From NCBI GenBank assembly GCA_019247135.1, contig JAFAPL010000449.1:1-6540 (forward strand): DNA of 6,540 nt, read 5' to 3'. Shown here one piece after another: positions 1 through 4,081 of this stretch. Under the pieces are notes generated by a model. That model was not told the origin of the DNA. It made no database searches and was given only the letters and a program-made list of their open reading frames with translations. The translations under genes were made by a program, and so were the position numbers. The DNA is from Chloroflexota bacterium (lineage in GTDB: Bacteria; Chloroflexota; UBA6077; CF-72). How positions within the stretch are numbered: the first letter of the stretch is position 1; the number at the start of each line of letters is the position of its first letter.

Positions 1-419
1 ATGCGTGGTGTGGCATCGAACTGCTGTTGCGCCGTTCTGGGCAAGTTGATACCCACCTGATGAAAGACGAGTTGGACCAGCCCAGAGCAGTCGAGTCCGC
101 GGCGCGGGTCCGTGCCGCCGAAGACGTACGGAATACCAAGATATCGATGCGCGATGTCGACAATGAGGGCCTGTCCGCCGTCTGGCGAGCGCGGAGCTAC
201 GGGCACCGGTTTCGGCGGCTGCGCCGATTGTTCCGCGGGTGTACTGGTCGTTGGCGGAGGCGCGTTGGGTGCGCCGCCCAAGAGGGTTGCCACCAGAACG
301 AGCGGCAGAAACAGCGCCACCAGCAGCACCACCAGCGCGGCACCGATCAGGCTTGTGAGCATGCTCCAGATCTCTTGCGCACCCGCGTCGAGCACGATTC
401 GCAGAATCACCTGCTGCAT
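1..419 (-). CDS. Membrane-anchored NlpC/P60 family peptidoglycan hydrolase (3' end outside the window)
   Basis: Probable cell-wall endopeptidase that opens peptidoglycan for the transfer apparatus. The 139 visible residues show a short amphipathic start, one long hydrophobic membrane segment (about residues 21-47), a Pro/Thr/Ala linker (about 48-80), then the beginning of an NlpC/P60 domain. That domain reads IVDIAHRYLGIPYVFGG (86-102), followed by GLDCSGLVQ with the nucleophile Cys111, and LPRTAQQQF (127-134 region), the usual substrate-groove motif. The catalytic His and third polar residue lie beyond position 1. The ATG at 419-417 follows the TrbL-like gene's stop by 3 bases and has a strong Shine-Dalgarno GGGAGGT at 435-429, 9 bases upstream. 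The predicted topology puts the enzyme outside the membrane. NlpC/P60 or CHAP hydrolases are regular members of Gram-positive conjugation operons (VirB1-like role). The family call is near certain; the role in conjugation is inferred from neighbours. Confidence 0.9.
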   Translation of the reverse strand, partial: MQQVILRIVLDAGAQEIWSMLTSLIGAALVVLLVALFLPLVLVATLLGGAPNAPPPTTSTPAEQSAQPPKPVPVAPRSPDGGQALIVDIAHRYLGIPYVFGGTDPRRGLDCSGLVQLVFHQVGINLPRTAQQQFDATPR

Positions 420-422
420 CGG

Positions 423-1505
423 CTAGCGACCTCCCAGTGCTCGACGCCCCGCCTGAGCGCCAGAAGATGCTCCAGCGGATGACAGTCCCGAACGACTCTC
501 GCGCGTGTTGTCCAGGCTGCGCCGCATGGAGCTCGATCTTGCCCCGCCACTCATCGGGTGCCAGGGCATCAACCGCGGAATCTGACGCGCGAGCTGCAGG
601 GTCGCCACGCCGAGCAGGAGCGTGACGAGCCAGACCCGCATGTCGGATCCTCTGTCCAACCCCGCCGCGGTTGGGAGTGCCGATGGCAAGTTGTCGATCA
701 GATTTGTCCCGAGCTGGAGGACCAGCACCTGTACGAACTGCACGAACACCGCGGAGAAGAACGTGCTGAACCACAGGCGAGCCCAGCCATACGTCTGCGG
801 CACGATCCAGCACAGGAGCGCCACCGGCGCGAGGATGATGAGCGCATCCACCAGTGCGAGCCGCATCAACATCTGTACGAACAGCAGCAGGGCCATCATC
901 AGGTAGATCACGAGGGCAATCAGGTTGATCAGCACCGCGGCCGCATTCGGTTGTGAAGCGGCGCTCCAGGCCGGAATGGAGCCTGGTCCCAGTGCCTGAC
1001 ACAGCGCGTTGTTCACGTCGATCACGAAGCGCGTCCAGTCCAGGCTCGTATTCACGAGCAGGGCGCCGACAAGGACGCGCGGTACGAGCTCGAGCACGCC
1101 GTGATAGGGCGCCCGAATATGCGGGCTCGTGATCAGGTTGATTCCGCCGATGACGGTCATCACGGCGAGAGCGCCGTTGGCGACGGCACGTAAACCACCG
1201 GACAGATTGCGGACGACCTGACTGTTGTATGAAAGCCCGGGTGGAGTCTGATTGATGATGTTGCCGTTGCCGAGCAGCCAGTCCATAAATCCAACTGCTT
1301 GCGCCGTCGTGTTGCGCCCGACATTGACCAGCAGCGCGTTGAAGGCGGTGGTGAGCCATTTGCCCGGGTCGGACAGCAGGTCAGTGACCCCGCCCGGAGA
1401 AGGTGGGTCCGATATCGCCTGCGCCGCGACAGGCGCCGCCATGATCGCCAACGCAACTACAACCACACCGCAGGCAGCCGTGACGCGGATCAGTCGACTG
1501 CTCAT
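423..1505 (-). CDS. TrbL/VirB6-like conjugal transfer membrane protein
   Basis: A 360-residue polytopic membrane protein, probably the inner-membrane channel component of a type IV secretion (conjugation) system. It begins with a signal-peptide-like segment (residues 1-30, hydrophobic core 11-23, ending APVAAQA), then a roughly 70-residue extracytoplasmic stretch. Hydrophobic segments follow at about 104-125, 138-155, 188-213, 217-236, 245-266 and 290-306. The stretch RLALVDALIILAPVALLCW (215-233) followed by PQTYGWARLW and VFVQFVQVLVLQLG resembles the conserved core of TrbL/VirB6-like proteins as I know the family; no search was run. The tail (about 307-360) is hydrophilic, rich in Ser, Arg and Gly, and probably cytoplasmic. 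The start ATG (1505-1503) overlaps the TGA of the propeller gene as ATGA and has GAGGGA (1516-1511) 5 bases upstream. The gene is flanked by a PEGA-propeller protein and an NlpC/P60 hydrolase, a typical transfer-module context. The exact subfamily (TrbL, VirB6 or PrgH-like) is unresolved. Confidence 0.8.
   Translation of the reverse strand: MSSRLIRVTAACGVVVVALAIMAAPVAAQAISDPPSPGGVTDLLSDPGKWLTTAFNALLVNVGRNTTAQAVGFMDWLLGNGNIINQTPPGLSYNSQVVRNLSGGLRAVANGALAVMTVIGGINLITSPHIRAPYHGVLELVPRVLVGALLVNTSLDWTRFVIDVNNALCQALGPGSIPAWSAASQPNAAAVLINLIALVIYLMMALLLFVQMLMRLALVDALIILAPVALLCWIVPQTYGWARLWFSTFFSAVFVQFVQVLVLQLGTNLIDNLPSALPTAAGLDRGSDMRVWLVTLLLGVATLQLARQIPRLMPWHPMSGGARSSSMRRSLDNTRESRSGLSSAGASSGAQAGRRALGGR
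429..435 (-). promoter_or_regulatory. Ribosome binding site of the NlpC/P60 gene
   Basis: The minus strand reads GGGAGGT, 9 bases before the ATG at 419. It lies inside the last codons of the TrbL-like gene, which supports coupled translation and fixes the start of the hydrolase. Confidence 0.75.
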
Positions 1506-2968
1506 GGGGCTCCCTCAGACGTGTCGTCTGCTCCCAGCAGGACGGACCAGTACTCGATCGAACCCAGGCTCGTTCGATTCGCGACAACGGCGCGTGAGTG
1601 CGCCGAGTCCCACTCAGCCGCGAAATTCCGCGTTGCGTTGAGCGGCACGTCGAGTATTCGGTCCAGGCGATTGCCGGAACTCAGAACCTCCACTGCGAGC
1701 TTGGCGTCGTCCCCGGATCCAGCACGGCCGAGGCCGACGATCCGTCCGTCAGGCGCCCAACCGGGCACGGCGAACTGCGCGGCTCCGACCGGCGTGGGCA
1801 GGGACTCCGACACGCTTGCTTCGAACACCACATGTACTGGTGTGGTCTGAAACCAGGTCGACGGCGCCGGCGGCGCGCGGAATTGCTCAGGCGCGCTGAA
1901 CAGAAGGTGTTGACTATCGGACGCCCAGCCAACCGGCGCGTACGGCAGAGGCGGTCCACTCGAACCCTCCAGGTCTGCCAGATAGCGGAAGCTGCCGTCG
2001 GCGCTCATCAGACACAGCGCGTTCAACGCGCCCGCGTGGACCACAAACGCGACATGCTGACCGTCCGGGCTCCAGCTTTCTGAGCCGGGCACGACCACGC
2101 TGGGCAGGCTGCGCAACTCGCGCGCAGCGTCAGCGGTATGGTCCACCCACCACAGCCGCGTCAACGGTGCGGGATCAGCGGTCGACGCCCTTCGGCCAGT
2201 GACGACCAGCAGAGCCTCAGCGCGTGGACTCCAGCTGGCGTCCAGTACTACTTCACCTGGCGGAGGTCGCCAGCCCGCGTACGTGCCAGACGATGCCGTC
2301 GATTGCAACCACAGCACGGCGCCGGATGTGGCCTGTTGGTCCGCGGTCAGCGCTCGCGGGCCGATGTCACCGCCGACGTATGCCGCGTACGTACCATCCT
2401 TCGCCACGGCCACGCGGGTTGCGGTGATCTCCGTCAAGATCGGCTCGATGGCGCCGGTTGATGGGTCGAGCCGCCAGGTCTCAAGCTGCCCAGGCGCGAG
2501 CATCGCCGTCAGCGCAAGCTCGCCGTCATCCAGCAGACGAACGTCATCGAGCGTCGCTCCAGGAAGCGCCGGCCGAATACGCGCGACGACGGGCTGAGCG
2601 CGGAACAGATTCGCGTCCAGGCTTGCGCCGGGCATGCCGACGTCTACTTCGTAGTTACCGTCGTGTGCGCCGGGTGCGCGGATCGCCGCAGAGTGGTGAC
2701 CGGGTGCTAGCGAGAGCTCGAGGGGCGTACGGCCGCGTTCGCGGTTGTCAACCCAGACCCGCGCGTTGGACGGGTGCGATGCAATGCGGAGGGGGACGCC
2801 TGGCGCGCTGGCGAGCGCGTCCGCCCGCCCAAGCTCCGCCAGGCCCGCCGCAATCCCGACCGCCAGCAGGACGAGGACGCAGACCACCCACACGCGTCGC
2901 AGGCGAAGCCACGCCCGCAGCTCTGACCGGCTCGGCGGTTCGAATACGACTTCGATGGGGAACTCCAC
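1502..2968 (-). CDS. Membrane-anchored PEGA domain / PD40 beta-propeller protein
   Basis: A 488-residue protein of unknown exact function that probably sits on the outer face of the membrane. A basic 26-residue N-terminus is followed by one membrane segment (about 26-45, VWVVCVLVLLAVGIAAGLA). A PEGA-type domain (about 58-98) reads SHPSNARVWVDNRERGRTP, the hallmark 'P-x-x-A-x-V-x-V-D' pattern. From about 135 to the end there are repeated TolB/PD40-like blades: SWSPRAEALLVV (245-256), SWSPDGQHVAFV (298-309), GWASDSQHLLFS (347-358) and GWAPDGRIVGLG (403-414). PEGA domains are associated with surface layers, and PD40 propellers act as protein-protein platforms. Here it is probably an envelope scaffold of the transfer machine (inference). 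It is the first gene of a three-gene operon and overlaps the TrbL-like gene by 4 bases. The start is GTG with GGAGG only 4 bases upstream; no better in-frame start was seen. The upstream region carries the 3-copy repeat array. Confidence 0.8.
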   Translation of the reverse strand: MEFPIEVVFEPPSRSELRAWLRLRRVWVVCVLVLLAVGIAAGLAELGRADALASAPGVPLRIASHPSNARVWVDNRERGRTPLELSLAPGHHSAAIRAPGAHDGNYEVDVGMPGASLDANLFRAQPVVARIRPALPGATLDDVRLLDDGELALTAMLAPGQLETWRLDPSTGAIEPILTEITATRVAVAKDGTYAAYVGGDIGPRALTADQQATSGAVLWLQSTASSGTYAGWRPPPGEVVLDASWSPRAEALLVVTGRRASTADPAPLTRLWWVDHTADAARELRSLPSVVVPGSESWSPDGQHVAFVVHAGALNALCLMSADGSFRYLADLEGSSGPPLPYAPVGWASDSQHLLFSAPEQFRAPPAPSTWFQTTPVHVVFEASVSESLPTPVGAAQFAVPGWAPDGRIVGLGRAGSGDDAKLAVEVLSSGNRLDRILDVPLNATRNFAAEWDSAHSRAVVANRTSLGSIEYWSVLLGADDTSEGAP

Positions 2969-2972
2969 AGCA

Positions 2973-2977
2973 CCTCC
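2973..2977 (-). promoter_or_regulatory. Ribosome binding site deciding a GTG start
   Basis: GGAGG on the minus strand ends 4 bases before the GTG at 2968-2966. The spacing is shorter than the usual 5-9, but no ATG, GTG or TTG in the same frame nearby fits better, and the encoded N-terminus runs straight into a membrane anchor. I take this as the start with moderate confidence. Confidence 0.5.
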
Positions 2978-3006
2978 GCTGGCGATCGGGATGGGACCAG
3001 CATGCC

Positions 3007-3122
3007 GAGCGGGGCGTCACGCGGAGCGTCACGTGGAGAGCAAAAAGCGTCACGTAGAGCGTCATGTGGACGTCACAATTTCCAGTTTTCGGAGCGAAAG
3101 CGTCACGCAGAGCGTCACGTGG
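3007..3122 (-). repeat. Array of three imperfect 30-32 bp direct repeats, each with two GCGTCAC heptamers
   Basis: On the plus strand the units lie at 3007-3036, 3038-3069 and 3092-3122. Each is built the same way: GAGC, then 3-5 purines (GGG, AAAAA, GAAA), heptamer GCGTCAC, linker GYRGA, heptamer GCGTCAY, then GTGG. The heptamers start at 3014/3026, 3047/3059 and 3100/3112, exactly 12 bp apart within every unit. A seventh, weaker copy, ACGTCAC, sits at 3070-3076, 11 bp after its neighbour. Start-to-start steps are 12, 21, 12, 11, 30 and 12, roughly multiples of one DNA turn, so the sites would face similar sides of the helix. The array looks like operator sites for a dimeric or tandem-binding regulator. 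SARP proteins (known to use heptamers about 11 bp apart) are natural candidates because one is encoded at 4082-6540. Replication iterons are the main alternative. Confidence 0.85.
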
Positions 3123-3140
3123 CGCTTTTTCGGTCGGCGG

Positions 3141-3967
3141 CTAACCGAACGCAAAGTTGAAGATCGACCAAATGCGTCGTGGTCGCCACGCCAGTGGCTG
3201 GCCGCGCCGCATGCGTGGCAGTCGACGCCTCTCGGCGAAGCCGCGAGCGGCGAGGACCCTCGCCGCGGCATCGTTAGAGGTTGGAACGATGAGCTGCACC
3301 TCGGGCGAGCCTCCGTGCGCGATCAGCACGTCGAGCAGCCGCATCCCGGTTTGCTCGTCGTCGTCATCGCGAGTGACTGCCGGGCCGAGTCCCCACGGCG
3401 TCCGCAAGGCGTACCCGCGAATGCACACTCCATCTTCCAGGACCCAGCCGGTCGCGAGGGCGCGCAGCGCATGCGCGCGGTCCTCATCAGTGGCCGCGCG
3501 ATCGATGGCGTAGACGCGCGGCAGGTCCCGCATCTTCAATGGCCGTATTCGAGGATGGATCGGTTGTGGCTGATCCACCGGACCGCGCCACACGGAGTAG
3601 CCACCGCCGGTGTCCTCGACGAAGTCAAAGCGATCGTAAATGGGTTTGCCGAGCTCCGTGGCGGCGAGCAGCACGGTCGTGCAGCCCAGGCGGTCCAGTG
3701 CAGCGAGGCTGGTCCGAGTGAGCTCCGCGCCCAGGCGCGCGACGAACACAAGCCCGAGCCATCCGACGGAGCCACTGTGCATGGTGACGCTCGTTCCGAC
3801 GATCTCGCCGCGATACTCGGCGACGACGCCTTCGCAGGCATCGTGACGCGTGTAAAAATCCAGCGATTGGCGACGATCGCCCCAGCCGCCTCCAGAATGG
3901 CCGTGCTGGCGCTGGCGACGTCCTCACGTAACATCGGTCGAATCTGGACGGCGGCAAGATCAGTCAA
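3141..3967 (-). pseudogene. Two-domain GNAT acetyltransferase, frameshifted and probably inactive
   Basis: Remnant or miscalled copy of a GNAT family N-acetyltransferase (acetyl-CoA dependent, substrate unknown). The best start is TTG 3967-3965, with GAGGA (3981-3977) 9 bases upstream. This frame gives VQIRPMLREDVASASTAI and so on up to a GGGG run at 3883-3880. The homology-like reading then continues in another frame: GDRRQSLDFYTRHDACEG, VVAEYRGEIVGTSVTMHSG, VGWLGLVFVA, and onward. One additional G would restore a single reading frame. The acetyl-CoA pyrophosphate loop (normally R/Q-x-x-G-x-G/A after 'FV') is missing: the protein goes directly from FVA to RLGAELTR near 3740-3735, as if about 7-8 residues were deleted. 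The second half, IRPLKMRDLPRVYAIDRAA to the end IWSIFNFAFG, is a well-preserved C-terminal GNAT-like (Acetyltransf_18 type) domain. The intact downstream part could start at ATG 3782 (213 residues) but would lack the first strands. Either decay or a sequencing indel plus a divergent loop could explain this. Confidence 0.75.
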
Positions 3968-4081
3968 CGCAGGCAATCCTCGCCATCGGGGGACGGGCTC
4001 GGCGATGCCGCGGTTGTGGACCGTAGCCAACCTGGACGCAACATTCTGCGCGTGGCCCGTAGCCGCAAACTGCTGTGCAGG
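3968..4081 (-). other. Short intergenic gap with a small direct repeat
   Basis: 114 bases between the regulator's TGA and the acetyltransferase start. On the plus strand GTGGACCGTAGCC (4016-4028) and GTGGCCCGTAGCC (4052-4064) are 13-mers with one mismatch, 36 bp apart. No clear terminator is present. A CTGC-ACA-GCAG mini-hairpin followed by three T is too weak to call. Confidence 0.4.

Larger units (their letters stand above)
2969..3140 (-). promoter_or_regulatory. Putative promoter/operator region of the transfer operon
   Basis: A non-coding stretch of 172 bases between the stop of the acetyltransferase remnant and the GTG of the propeller gene, and the only sizeable gap leading into the operon. 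Most of it is taken up by the direct-repeat array described separately. I see no convincing -10/-35 pair, which fits a promoter that depends on an activator, although that is inference. A 14-bp near-palindrome centred on CACGTG (3112-3125) overlaps the outermost repeat. Confidence 0.45.

Noticed and set aside
27..482. Plus-strand frame of 151 codons at the window start
   Set aside because: It lies opposite the NlpC/P60 gene, whose catalytic DCSG motif and strong ribosome binding site identify the real coding strand.
3007..3122. CRISPR array
   Set aside because: Only three imperfect units, two of them nearly abutting without a spacer, with internal heptamer structure. This is unlike CRISPR repeats with uniform unique spacers.
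3128..3148. Inverted repeat TTCGGT...ACCGAA around the acetyltransferase stop as a terminator
   Set aside because: The stem is only 6 bp with a 9-base loop and is not followed by a T run on either strand in the right direction.
4062..4081. Small hairpin CTGC-ACA-GCAG followed by TTT after the regulator's stop
   Set aside because: A four-pair stem is too weak to support a terminator call.
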